NCBI GenBank assembly: GCA_015680685.1
Contig: MNCI01004126.1
Span: 751,456-815,455, forward strand
Direction of reading: 5' to 3'
DNA from: Gnetum montanum
Taxonomy: Eukaryota > Streptophyta > Gnetopsida > Gnetales > Gnetaceae
Length of the DNA stretch: 64,000 nt
This document shows positions 35,700 to 47,231 of the stretch, piece after piece. How positions within the stretch are numbered: position 1 is the first letter of the stretch; each line of letters starts with the position of its first letter. The notes under the pieces are model-generated. The model saw only the letters and a list, made by a program, of their open reading frames with translations. It searched no databases and was not told the origin of the DNA. The translations under genes were made by a program, and so were the position numbers.

Positions 35700-37100
35700 T
35701 ACTAAAACTTTTGCTTTATGTGACAAAATCTTAATTGGACCACCATGCAATTTGACTATTTTCAAAAGTAATAACTAAGCAAGCTTTTCTATAATAGATG
35801 AGATCTTTGTAGCTTAAGAAAGTGAATATTTAATTAGAAAAATAAATTATGACAAAAAGAGTATATTTTCTTTCTAAGACTTAGGTAAGCTAGTGATGAA
35901 ATACATATTAACAACTTCTCATTTCTATTGAAAAATATCATGAGGGTAAAGACACTTCCAAGACTTTGAAGTTCAATGTAATCTTGATAATAATATAAGC
36001 ATCTAAATATGAATCTATTATAGTATTTTTATCCAACTCACTAATCTTTATTTTTAAAAAATGCTAAAATACATCTTATCTCTCACAAGATGCATTGAAT
36101 ACTTATTACCATGAGCTTACACAAAAGTTTCTATGAAGAGATGCTAGAGCACATACTATATTATTTCTTTCTAAGAAAACTTGAAATTTCCAAGAGGAGA
36201 AAATGATTTTTCTTCCTAAGTTTCTTAAAAAAAATTTTTAATACCAAGGATCTAAGCTTTATTGTAAGACAATCTCATCCCTTAGTTGGAATTAGATTGT
36301 GAATTTTCATAGCACTTTTTCTCAAAGCATTGCCACTAACTTTTCTTTCTTCAAATGATTCCTAAATTTCAAAAGCAAAAATATGCTAGCTACTGTATGC
36401 ATCTTCTTTGTCATATGTTTTATTGAAGGTGACCTATTAAATATTGAATTTTTTTTCAATATGATATTTGACATTAAATAAATCTGTCCAATTTTTACAT
36501 ATCTAGGATAAGACATTTCTTTTTAATTTGAAAACATGAAAAACATTATGAATTCTATGAAACTTATATGCAAGGTTATCTCAAAACAACCAATATATCT
36601 AGAAGTTCATCATTCATTTTATTTTTCTTCGAAACTATCATGCTTCTATTATACCATATGTTATTTTTTTGTTTGTTGTATCACTTTGATTTTTTTATAT
36701 GGTTTAGAAAACTTTAGCTTTATAATTCAACATTTCACTAGACTTAGCCAATCAACCATACCAAGAATCATATCAAAGTTTCCAAATTCATTATAAGAAT
36801 ATTACAAGACCATGAAACATTTTGAGCTATAAGGTTTAATTACTCACAAATATTTCTAATAATCATTCTTATGGAAACCCATAGCATAAACAACTAAATA
36901 TTTATGTATAAGTTTTATCATAATGCTCAAGAAATGAATAATCCTAGAATCAATAGAAGAATACCTAGCATCATGTAAAACAAGAATGAAAAAAATAAAT
37001 CTTCTATTGTGCACCCTAATTAAAAATATAAAAATCATAATGTTACTAGAGTTCGAAAACCATTTTACCCACAATAATGTATTTTCAGGTAGTTTCACTG
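35700..37100 (-). pseudogene. pol: Chromovirus protease to integrase (minus-strand fragment 2)
   Basis: Minus-strand frames give the protease/RT border motif FGNFDMILGMVDWLSLVKC (about 36790-36730), the end of RNase H resembling A-D-A-L-S-R-K (GNALRKSAM, about 36330), the integrase zinc domain (HGNKYSMHLVRDKMY in one frame, about 36130-36080) and core remnants with KLHGGPIKILSHKA (about 35760). The RT middle is deleted. Because these parts lie upstream of fragment 1, which starts again inside RT, the two look like separate copies or a rearranged one, joined near 35.6 kb. Confidence 0.55.
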
Positions 37101-37269
37101 AAATTGGTTGATTTCAAGATTAAAATAATATGTTATTTAAGTGAAGCCAAAGAAAAGAAAGAAGTTTGAAATAATGAAATATCTCAACTTAGAATAAACC
37201 ATCTTTTTTAAATTTTTTGTGTTTTGAAATCTATGCTTCATGCTACTCATAAGAAATAACATGTTAGAC

Positions 37270-37797
37270 TTAAGAACATCCTTAAAAAGGATGATAAATT
37301 TTTTTTGGTTCTATATAATTAGAACTTCTAACAAAATCACAAATTTTAGTATACTATGCCTTTTATTTTAGAATTTTATTTTTTATTAGAATTGCAATGT
37401 AATGGGGACATGCTTGATATACCATATATGAGTCATGGAACTTGCCAATTTTATCTATCTCATTTGATATCTTTGAATTCCAAAATCCATAAACTTAACC
37501 CTGTAATGTTTATATAGACTTGAGTCATTTTTCTTTTTATAGTCAACAAACCTAAGGTATTTCTTATCTTCTCCTAACTTGTTTTGCAAGCACAATTTTG
37601 ACTTTTCATGGGTCCAAAAACTCATTAAAAAATTATTAGTTTATTTCTAGTTTATTTGTTACTAATTCGATAGTGTGTGGATTAGCAACCTTAATTATTT
37701 TTCTATTTAGTAAAATGATTTCAGATCAAACATGAATCCACTCAAGAGGAACTAATGTAACTTTTAGTTTTTGATGTTCTATTTTTGTGTCAACCAT
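37270..37797 (-). pseudogene. rpoC1: Nuclear copy of plastid rpoC1, 5' part
   Basis: Plastid RNA polymerase beta' subunit. The start ATG lies at 37797, only 17 bases after the rpoB stop, as in plastid genomes. Conserved blocks after shifting frames: KVANPHTIELVTNK near residue 40; then FMDFGIQRYQMR*IKLASS (* marks a stop), matching the plastid FVDSRIRRYQMGYIKLACP block; and a TGTGATTTT codon run matching Y-C-D-F. The reading continues past this point to a block matching KKPTFLRLRGLF without a visible group II intron. It ends near 37270 against chromovirus sequence. Many stops: a transferred, dead copy. Confidence 0.85.
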
Positions 37798-37814
37798 ACA
37801 AAAATTTGCTTAAT

Positions 37815-40800
37815 TTAGACTTCCATTATATTTACATTAAATTATTTTCCTTATATTATAGTGTGATTTAGTTCTAAAGCTAAGGAATTTAATTCTTTGC
37901 TAAGTATTTGAAAAGATTTTGTAGAACTGCTGGCTTTTGGTATTGAATGACCATCCAAAATGAATCTAAGTACATTCTTATGAGTTGTCATATGATTGGC
38001 TTTGAGAGTGAGCATCTCCCATAGAAGATAAGTGATACCAAAACTTTCCAAAGCCCAAAATTTCATTTCTCCTAGTGATTGACCCCCTCCTTTAGATTTT
38101 CTTTGGACAGGTTGTGAAATTCATTGATAATTTCTGATTAAACATGAATGCATTTTATTGTTAACTTAAGAAATTAATTTAATGATATAAGTATTTCCTA
38201 TTGTTACAGTTTGCTTGAAAATTTCTCCCATTCTTCCATCAAATATTTGTATATTTTGGAGATGCTCAAGCTCAAAAACCCATGGATTAGTTTTTTGTTT
38301 ACTAGCTTTACAAAGTTCATAAAAAACTAGTTTTCTTGAAGCTTCTTGCTTATATATTTTGTTGAAGGATTGTATTTTATAATGTTTATTCATTAGAGTC
38401 CCTGCTAAATGAATCAAACATTTAAAAATCTATCTTATGTTCTCATATGCCCAAAGGATTCAATACTATATCTAGGGGTATCTCATTTAGTTAAAAAGAC
38501 ATATCTTTCCTAGATAGTATAATGAAAACAATCCTCTTATTATCGTGTCTCTTAGCTACTTTATCACCTACTTGTATTTTACAGTTTTCTAAAATATATA
38601 CGTGGAATTTTTTTTAATCACTACATAAATTTTAATTATTTAGTTAATATAGTTTTTCCAAAACATCCTTTGCTTCATCATAAACATATTTTGCATCACC
38701 ATCTTGATGGCCTTTTTCAAAACCATCTTCACAAAAGGCTTGAAGGCTAGACCAATCCACATTAATAACTCAACCTTTTTCATTTGTTCTTAATCAAGTT
38801 TCTTTTATAGGATAGGCTAGACCAATCCACATTACAAGATCTATTTTGTAATGATCTTAACTCTAGAATATGGAAGAAATCATTGGAACAATGGGATTTC
38901 AATTTGTCCACCGAACCATCACTCATTTGTAGCCACGAGCCTACTCTAACAAGATCATTTTTATCCAAATGATGAAATGAATAAGTTGCTAATTAGGAAA
39001 TTTCTCTTGTGATTTTCTCACACTCTACTATGCAAATTATAGTATTGTATATTGTGATATGAAAAGGAGTAAAAATATCTTTATATATTAAAAAATTCAC
39101 CAATGAGAATTACATCTTCAAAGTTGTATCCTTGACAAGGCATATAAGATTTTAAAATATTCTTTATCAAGTATATTTTTCTACCTAGCATGGCTACACC
39201 ATGGGCTAGAATTTTTCATTTTCTTACATATTTTCCTTTATAGACATAATTTTTATGATGCATCAAAGTGTTGCTATTAAAATGTTGATATAGTTTAAAT
39301 TTGGGATTTCTTTTTATTTCCTTTCAAGACACAAATAATAGTTGTAGCATCACTATATTGAATTCTCCCATTTTGCAAACTTATTGCTAAAGCTCCTAAG
39401 GCTAATGCTACTTGACCCTCCAAACTAGTTCTAACAATGCATTTTTCTAGTTGAACCCATGAATGTAATGTTATATATTTGAACCCATTAGTACACTAGT
39501 TGCATCATTACGTTCTAAAAAATGAATTAATTACCACACAATCTTCTAAAGGTAAAAATATTTTAAAATGAATTTGTTACCACACAATAGATAGAAATTT
39601 CTTAATGATATTGTGTTGATGTATTTTTTCTAGAATCTTTTGATCTACTAACAAATAAATTTTTCTAGTTATTTAGTAGTAAGCATCTTCACTTAACGAA
39701 AAATAGATATTTTTTTTATTTTTGGAATTTTTAGCCACCTTATAGGACGAGCTTTTTAATAAAATTGAACTCATTAATCTTCATAGAAATAGCTAGTAAG
39801 GAAATAAGTATAGCATTTTATCCTTTGGACAAATTTATTGGACAAAAACATCCATAATAACTAGATGAATATCTCCTGTATGAAAATTAGTAGTTTGTTA
39901 TGTTAAACTTTTTAGTCCTAAAAGAATTGACTTTTCATGCATGAAGTATTTTTCCCAATGGATTCATTTATTCCAAAAACTAAGATAGGGGATGCAATCC
40001 AAAAGAGGTTTTAATTTTTTTGTTAATTAAGTGGAAAAAAGGAATTTTTTATAACATTATCTATTTGTTCTAGTTTTTTCATAATACTTCTATTATTTGC
40101 ACTATTTTCGAGATTAAAACCTTCACTCGAGCTAGTCCAACTTCTTTTGTTAACAATCTTCTGTAGTAAAAGAAACATTGATTTTGAACAAGATCAATAT
40201 TATCAATAGCACCTACTTTGTAACTTACTTAAACAAGGTAATCTATAATAGCTAATATAGCTTGTGGTAATAAAAAAATTTTATTATCGAGTATTTAGAG
40301 ATTCAGTTTTTTATTCAAGTTTCATTGATCAATCCTTCCTAGTTTACATCTTTTTAAGGAAAATTAATAAACTTCTTATGTAGAAATGTAAACAAAGATT
40401 AAAAAAATCATTATTATCATCCCTAGATCTCAGTTCCTTATAAAATGTAAAACTTTCATCCTTTTTTCTTGAAAGTTTATGCTTCTGTTTATCATTACAA
40501 ATTAATCCCAAACCCTCAAATCTTTTTATATAGTAAGCATTTTTAATAATTTCTTCAATATTGAGACTCACAACAAGAAAGAAGACTAGAATAAAACCTT
40601 TTTTTTCTACTTATGTGAACCCATATATTTTTTTATATTTATTTCAAATTTCAGCCTTCCCTTGTAATTGGAAATTAAAGTGCTAGTATAGATATTTCCA
40701 ATCTTTTTTTATTTCAAACTATAATAGATCTCAAATTTCTTATTAGTTGATTAATCACAACTTGATAATTTTGTTTATTTTAAACATTCCATTGTTATTC

Positions 40801-41049
40801 ATTAAAGGAATTACCCTAAGATATATTATGTTTTATGTTTTATTTTTTCCAATAAATAAAAAATGCTAGTATAGATAATTTCGAGGAAAATATAAGATGT
40901 TGATTTCTGGTTTTTATCAAACAAAAACTCTACCTCCTTGTGGCTATTCTTGATTTTTGAGAACTTGACAATCTTTTTTGATAAATCATATTTAGTGAAA
41001 TGATAAAACCCTCCAATTGTATTTGTCCAAATTCTAGAATTGTAAACAT
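37815..41049 (-). pseudogene. rpoB: Nuclear copy of plastid rpoB, full length, decayed
   Basis: Plastid-encoded RNA polymerase beta subunit. From ATG (41049) to TAA (37815-37817) it spans 3235 bp, the usual plastid gene length. Recognisable blocks along the minus strand: EFGQIQLEGFYHFTKYDLS (N-terminus), KIFLLPQAILAIIDYL (40250), YYGCFCPINLSKG (about 39820), WVQLEKCIVRTSLEGQVALA (39440), YMPCQGYNFEDVILIGE (about 39140), DKNDLVRVGSWLQ (38930), [19 protein letters not shown] (38560), EASRKLVFYELCKASKQKTN (38300) and KELNSLALELNHTII (37880). Stops and shifts occur throughout. A 19-bp segment is duplicated near 38749 and 38816. No function expected in the nucleus. Confidence 0.93.
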
Positions 41050-41323
41050 TTCTCTCTTTTTTTTCATCAAATTACATTAGGAAGCCCCTATACTAAAATT
41101 TCTTTTTATATATTACATATATATTATATTCTTTTTAGTTGGAAGACATTTAATGCAAAAAAATTATGAAAGAAAAAATGAAAAACCTAAGAGATGAAAA
41201 AGATGGGATAGGCATTCAACAAAAATAAAATGGTTTCCAAAAACCCCTTATTTTTTTAACTTTCATAGGTTCTTGTGACTAAACTAATTCTTTTTCTTGA
41301 TTTCTAGTTGATTAAGTAAAAAG
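41050..41323. other. Spacer upstream of the rpoB copy
   Basis: AT-rich, 274 bp, between the rpoB start and the LTR of copy E. By position it should be plastid upstream spacer; I recognise no tRNA gene in it. Confidence 0.4.
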
Positions 41324-42197
41324 TCATGAGAATTTGAACTAACGATATCAGGCCCTTGATATCAAGTACGCAATATCACGACCTACCTACGATATTGGAT
41401 ACACGATATCATGGTTCTTGTGTAAGCCTATAAATACCACATTTAGGTGCACAAGAAGGAGAGTAAGTTAGAGAGTAAGTTTTAGAGATAGTTAGTGTTA
41501 GAGTAGAGTCTTTTTGTCAATTTCAATTCATCTCAACTCTTTCCCTAGTGCATGCCTACAGTGTGATGATTGTAATTGTACAGAACCTTTATTCGATTGT
41601 AACGTACTTGGACACACGCATGACCAACAATAAAGATCAAGATTACTTCATCATTGTAGCATTCACTTAGTTTTAATTGTTTATTGTTCTTGTTATTTAT
41701 TTTTTTCTTAATTAATATTTCTTGGCCTTCATTTACTATCCCTATTATTAAATGTGAAATGAGTATGACTTAATCACAAACATTTAAGTGTGACTACTTG
41801 GTATCCTAGTAGTGTATCTAGGAGCACTCAAGTAATATACGATTAGTAATCCCAGATGTATTACACGAGGTCCAAGATGTGGATGGATGATTAAGGATGG
41901 ATGCTCATTACACTTAGGCTAGCTTAGATTCTCTTCTCCCACTCCCTCTTAGCTTTAAAAAAAGTTATTTTCCATTGCCTCTAAGAGTAGCACTAGTTTA
42001 GGCCCACAGCATACACCTCACTCTAGACTAAATCATACATGACTAAGCATATACTAGTCTAGGTGGAAAGAAAATGAACTATGATCAATGAGTAACTATC
42101 TAGATACCACAACTAGCCCATCTATAGAGTTCGACTGGATCATGCATATGCACTCGTATTCGTATGGTTGAGTGTAGGGGTACCTCACCAATCATCA
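41324..42197 (+). repeat. 5' LTR of copy E
   Basis: 874 bp; starts TCATGAG (decayed TGATGAG) and ends AATCATCA. U3 has GATATCAGG, TTGATATCAAG, GATATTGG and ACGATATCATGG before a TATAAATA box at 41429-41436. About 60-85 bp of the repeat array present in the 3' LTR is missing here. Confidence 0.85.
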
Positions 42198-42198
42198 T

Positions 42199-42216
42199 TG
42201 GTGCTGTTGTCGGGGA
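42199..42216 (+). other. tRNA-Asp-type primer-binding site of copy E
   Basis: TGGTGCTGTTGTCGGGGA, one base inside the LTR. Three of 18 positions differ from the tRNA-Asp complement, all C to T. Confidence 0.82.
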
Positions 42217-42330
42217 TGCTGCTAGTTATCTAGATTGGTTATATCATACAATATTACTATAACAAAGTATTCATGATATATCTTTTAGAAAAGAAATTAA
42301 TTTCAACTAATTCACACACGATTCAAAACA

Positions 42331-43334
42331 ATGTCTCTCTCAGAAGACTATGACAACACAACAACTAGTAAGGAAATTCATTGGAGAACTAATGAATTAT
42401 ACGATGATGAAGATGAATTTTTGAGTACTCAATCTGATGCCTACTGGCCACTAAGAGCCTAATGCATATACTAGAGGCTATTTGAATATTCCACAAGCAT
42501 CACAAGGAAAGTCGTCTACCTAGGCTTGATTTAAGTAACTTTCCCAAATTTTTACGAGGCTATGATTTAGATTCGCAATATCATTTACAAGCCTTCCATG
42601 ATGCCTGTGTATGGAAAAATATTGATAATGGGTGGAAAAAACTTAAGCTCTTTCCTTTGACACTCGTTGGCCAAGAAAAAGTATGGTATAGGTCCTTAAG
42701 ACCAAAATCAATTCAACGTTGGCTGACAATGGTAGAACTCTTCAATGAAAGATATCAAACTTATGCAAGAGTGTTAAACTTGATGAGACAAATCCAAGAG
42801 TGGTAATAAGCATAACATGAATCCTTGGACATGGCCTTAGAAAGATATTATGCATTATTAAACAACTACCTAGGCCATGGATTCTCTGAGGAAAGGCTAA
42901 TGTATCACATCATGGATGGGCTCCGTAATGAAACAAGGGAGACCCTAGGGATGTATGCCCGAGGTGAACTCTGCAAGCTACGAATCCATAAATTTCAAGA
43001 GCTTATTAAGTGGGTAGCAAAAGAAGAAGGAGAAATGGCTAAATGGGAGAATGTTGAAAGCTCTCAATGAGACCAAAATCTTGAATTAGCAAAGGTCCAT
43101 GATCATGAAAAGGAGAAAATAACTCACCTCAAGGAGGTGGAATCATCTTTGCCAATACTACAATCACTAGATGAAATTGAGACAAAGATCAATAAGATGA
43201 TAGACTGGGTACATGAAAGATGTGGAGAATATGCCAACATTATTAGAGGAAGAACCATGATGAACCAAGAAGCAAGACAAAACACCCTTAGACAATCAAA
43301 AAGAAGGGTTGAAGAGAATAAGGATAAGAACTGA
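42331..43334 (+). pseudogene. gag: gag of copy E, broken
   Basis: Starts MSLSEDYDNTTTSKEIHW at 42331, a stop follows after about 44 codons. The capsid core is well kept at 42545-43070: LPKFLRGYDLDSQYHLQAF-like start, WKKLKLFPLTLVGQEKVWY, RYQTYARVLNLMRQIQEW, then an open frame (42825-43070) with NYLGHGFSEERL and GLRNETRETLGMYARGELC. A coiled-coil-like charged segment follows to 43334. It is the best readable gag core of the family in this window. Role: capsid of virus-like particles. Confidence 0.82.
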
Positions 43335-43621
43335 ACTGCTAATCATATGTATCATACAATAATCCTAAAGGTCAATGTCCAATCTTGTCACATTTACATG
43401 AGCATTGGGAAGGAATGTTACATCCAGATTTCATACAGAAAGACTGGGTTCAACCATAGTGGCAAAAACCCCAATCGTGGGGGAGGCCACCGTCAAACTA
43501 GTAACATCCTTCCTACCATCTGAACCCAAGTGCTTATTATGTTCAGCATCCTATTTTCCCAATTGGGTCAACATCCTCTATCTCACCACATCATTATCAT
43601 TCTCCTAAATACTATCAACCA

Positions 43622-44272
43622 ATGTCCTCTCCCATAAGATCACCACCTCATGTTCCTTATACTTTTTCTTACCCTCAATATTCACATGCTTCACCTTCTT
43701 CTACATTACCACTAATAGTACCAGAAGGTTGTGCAACACAACCCACGAATGTTACATGTGCTACTATTATCAACCATAGTGGGAATCCTCCACAACATCG
43801 AAGGCATCCCTTCTTTAGACATGACCGTAGAAAGGGACAACACAATTCTAAGACCACTACATCCTCCCACTCAGCACAAGTTCAACATTGTGATGCATCT
43901 TTCTCCTCGAACCCAATGCCTCATGTTACCTTATCAAGGCCACCAATCAATACTCCAACAACTGTGCGACCTAATGAATATAGCCACGTAGGGAGACATA
44001 TCGATCCTTACATACCATCTTATGATCAAGGGTGCCATAGTGGGTCAACTCCATATCAATTAAACTCATCTTCTAATTTGCCCCACTATGTCAAGTTTAA
44101 TATAGTGTGTCCACCCCAATTTGGGTACATTCCAACCATGATAGCAAAAGACACTCAGTGGTTTGGATATGACTGGATCCCAATATTTCCAAAATGCTTG
44201 GATCCAAAACTTCTAGTTATTAATTCTTGCCATAATCAAAAGTTTAGTTATGGGGGATATCCCCCATTCTAA
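43622..44272 (+). pseudogene. Pro/His/Ser-rich C-terminal gag extension of copy E
   Basis: An open frame of 216 codons (MSSPIRSPPHVPYTFSYPQY...), rich in Pro, Ser, His and Tyr, aligned by position and composition with the Pro-rich segment of copy C (16479-16940), including an R-x-PFFR motif in both (RRHPFFRHDRR here). In C this segment precedes the protease; here the frame ends at 44272 and no protease follows. The ATG is internal, so this is part of the gag polyprotein rather than its own gene. Confidence 0.55.
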
Positions 44273-45671
44273 CAAGAAGAATTAATAAATATTTTTCCTT
44301 TCCTTTAACTTTAAAATTTTTGTTTTCTAGTTTTTCATCTTTCAATATTTTTTAATCTTTTTATTGGTTGTTTCATCCTTTTATTTATTATTTTATCTTT
44401 TTATCTTTTTATTGGTAATCTCATCTATGAATAAAACACTCATGTGACTTGTTGGTTGAGGTGTTGTTCTATGTTATTAAGTCTCAAATAACTAATCACT
44501 TGGATAGTGAGCCCATGACATCCACCCATCCATTCTATTAATAAGAGGTTCTACTCTAGGCCTGATGATATTCTTGACATCATTAAAACTTAAAATAATT
44601 TTATGCTCATTATGCCTAAAGCGAAGAAGGATGGACTAAGCAAGAATGGCCAAGACATGACATCAAGGGAACTTACAGATTTTATTTGTTGACATCTGTA
44701 ACAGTTACCATGCAACCTACTTGTACTAAGATCCTTATATATCTAATGAAAAATGGGAGTAAGATAGTAAAGCTACTCAATAAAGAAACCCAATGCTATT
44801 CTAGGGGGTCCCACTAGAAAGGCATGCATCCCTGCCTAAAGGTAGGTGGCTTCTCTAGATTATGCATCAAAAAAAGAAAGGAGAAGAGAAAGTGTACCAA
44901 AGTAGCTAGACCAAAACATATGTGCCACAAGGAAATTCCAACTCACTCCTCCTTGAACAAAATGCCAAGTGATCGTATGCCTTACTATCATGATGCTCTT
45001 ACAGTTGTCCATCATTGGATGAAACAATGTGATGTTACTGATTGAATAAATGAACTTGATATTGATTTTGGAGAGATGGGCTAATGACACATTAATCACA
45101 TCCTACACTCAAGATTCATTGTGCCCTAGGTTATTTTCCTCATGTCTCAATCTCTACAATCCCTTCTACAATTCGCCTCCTCTCACTGTTCATGTATTTT
45201 TGACTTGTGTCTTGTGTAGCATAGAATTCCTACCTCATCACAGTAGTATCTACATGTGTGTGACTTTTGGAACTAGTGTGGATTACATTTAACTCTTTTA
45301 GTGCCTACAAACAATTTTTGGTGTTGTTATGCAAGGGCATGATAGATAGGAACCTACTTAGGGGAGGACCCACTAGCGTAACTTTTTGTAATTTTCACTC
45401 TTTGCACATCACCACATCATTTTATACCCTCCAAGTACTTCATTGCCAAATCTATTCTTTCCTTTGTCATCATTTTATCAAACGTTCCTCAAAACCATTA
45501 CATGTCCTTTTATGTGTTACCTAAACAAATCAGGTCCAACATTAAAATTTTAGGGAAACTTCCTTAAAAAAATGTCTAACTCTAAAATCACACTAAGTAA
45601 TGAGTAAGGTATGAAATAATTGAACTTCTTTCAATAACCTTACTAACAATTGATCTTTGTATGATTATAGA
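44273..45671 (+). other. Internal stretch of copy E without recognisable pol
   Basis: About 1.4 kb. Several short frames of 70-88 codons on both strands, none with RT, RNase H, protease or integrase motifs. Confidence 0.5.
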
Positions 45672-46117
45672 TGGCCCCTAAAAAAGGACAACAAGGAGGA
45701 CCTTCTCAAGGTTCAACTAAATGTGTAAGAGGAGGCAAAGGCCAATGACCTCATGTAGAACATGTAGAGTAGGAAGCACAATCATTTAGCATCTAGTAGA
45801 AAACTCCTATTACTACAAAATTTGTCCAAGAAAAAGGTGGAGAGGTTAGGGCTTGAGTCTATAAATAGGAATGATGACTATTTGTGGCATGGTATGTCAA
45901 GGCCAATCAAGTGTTCTCATAGCTGTTGTGTCCATAGGAAGTGCTGACTCCATCAAACATTGGAACATTAGCATGGACATCTCATAATCCTCAAGTAGAA
46001 GAGGAAAAACATCAAGCGCTTCTTCAACAGTATCAATCTCAGAAGCTTGGAGTGCAAGACAAAGGAAAGGCATCCATGGAGGAGCCACTACCACTAAGAA
46101 CCACATGAGTTCCAATA
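45672..46117 (+). pseudogene. Broken open frame near the 3' end of copy E
   Basis: Starts MAPKKGQQGGPSQGSTKCVR; stops interrupt it after about 25 codons, but the same strand continues with readable codons in other frames (NPQVEEEKHQALLQQYQSQK, about 45985-46035). A third frame at the place where Athila elements can carry an extra ORF. I do not recognise the product and it is not seen in A-D at this place. Confidence 0.3.
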
Positions 46118-46293
46118 AATTTTTTAACTCTATGTCTGTGTCCTACTTTTGTTGTGTTCAACTCTCCACTACCACATGAATAAATTTCTAGTTAGTTAAT
46201 AATCCCATACCTATCCACTATGTAATCAATTAAACTTTTTCCTCACTTTATTTATTTGACTCGAGGATGAGTTGTTATTCAATCATGGGGGTA

Positions 46294-47231
46294 TGATGAA
46301 TCATGGTTTCCTAGGTGTTGATATCGAACCCTTAATATTGGACCCTTGATAACTAGCTGCTGATATTAAACCCTTCATATTGGACCCTTGATATCAGACC
46401 CTTGATATCAGGTACACAATATCACGACCTACCTACGATATCAGATACATGATATTGTGGTTCCTGTGTAAGCCTATAAATACACATTTAGGCACACAAA
46501 TAGGAGAGTAAGTTTTAGAGTCAGTTAGTGTTAGAGTAGAGTCTTTCTTGTCAATTTTAGTTCATCTCAACTCTTTCCCTAGTTCATGCTTGTAGTGTGA
46601 TGATTGTAATTTTACAGAACCGTTATTTGAGTGTGAAGTACTTGGACACGTGCATGACTAACAATAAATGTCAAGATTACTTCATCATTGCAACATTCAC
46701 TTAGTTTTAATTGTTTATTATTCTTGTTATTTATTATTTTCTTAATTAACATTTCTTACCCTTCATTTACTATCGCTATTATTAAATGCAGAATGAGTAA
46801 GACTTAATCACGAGCATTTAAGGGCGACTACTTGGTATCCTAGTAGCGTATCTAGGAGCACTCAAGTAATATATGCTTGGTAATCCTAGAAGTAGTACAT
46901 GAGGTCCAATATGTGTACGAATGATTAAGGATGGATGCTCATTGCACTTAGGCTAGCTTAGATTCTCTTCTTCTACTCCCTCTTAGCTTAAAACAAAGTT
47001 ATTTTCCATTGCCTCTAGGAGTAGCACTAGTTTAGGCCCACATCATACACCTCATTCTTGACTAAACCATGCATGACAAAGTAAATACTAGTCTAGGTGG
47101 GAAGATAGCAAATTATGATCAACATGTAACTATCTAGATACCACAACTAGTCCATCTACGGAGTTCGACTGAATCATGTGTACACACTCATATTTGTATG
47201 GTTGAGTGTAAGGGTACCTCACCACTCATCA
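46294..47231 (+). repeat. 3' LTR of copy E
   Basis: 938 bp from TGATGAATCATGG to CTCATCA. U3 (46317-46460) is an array of 20-30-bp units built on GATATC or GATATT followed by ...CCCTT. TATAAATA at 46475-46482. Confidence 0.9.

Larger units (their letters stand above)
41324..47231 (+). mobile_element. Copy E: gag-only Ty3/Athila-like element with two LTRs
   Basis: 5' LTR (41324-42197), primer site, gag with a Pro/His/Ser-rich end, about 2 kb without pol, polypurine tract and 3' LTR (46294-47231) on the plus strand, about 5.9 kb. Neither protease nor RT nor integrase motifs can be found between 44.3 and 46.3 kb. It differs from A and C, which keep protease. I see no convincing target duplication. 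It separates the two plastid-derived blocks. Confidence 0.88.

Noticed and set aside
36245-36270. Primer-site and LTR edge of a minus-strand chromovirus near TCTAAGCTTTATTGTAAGAC
   Set aside because: The same bases fit better as decayed sequence between RNase H end and integrase; no second LTR supports an edge here.
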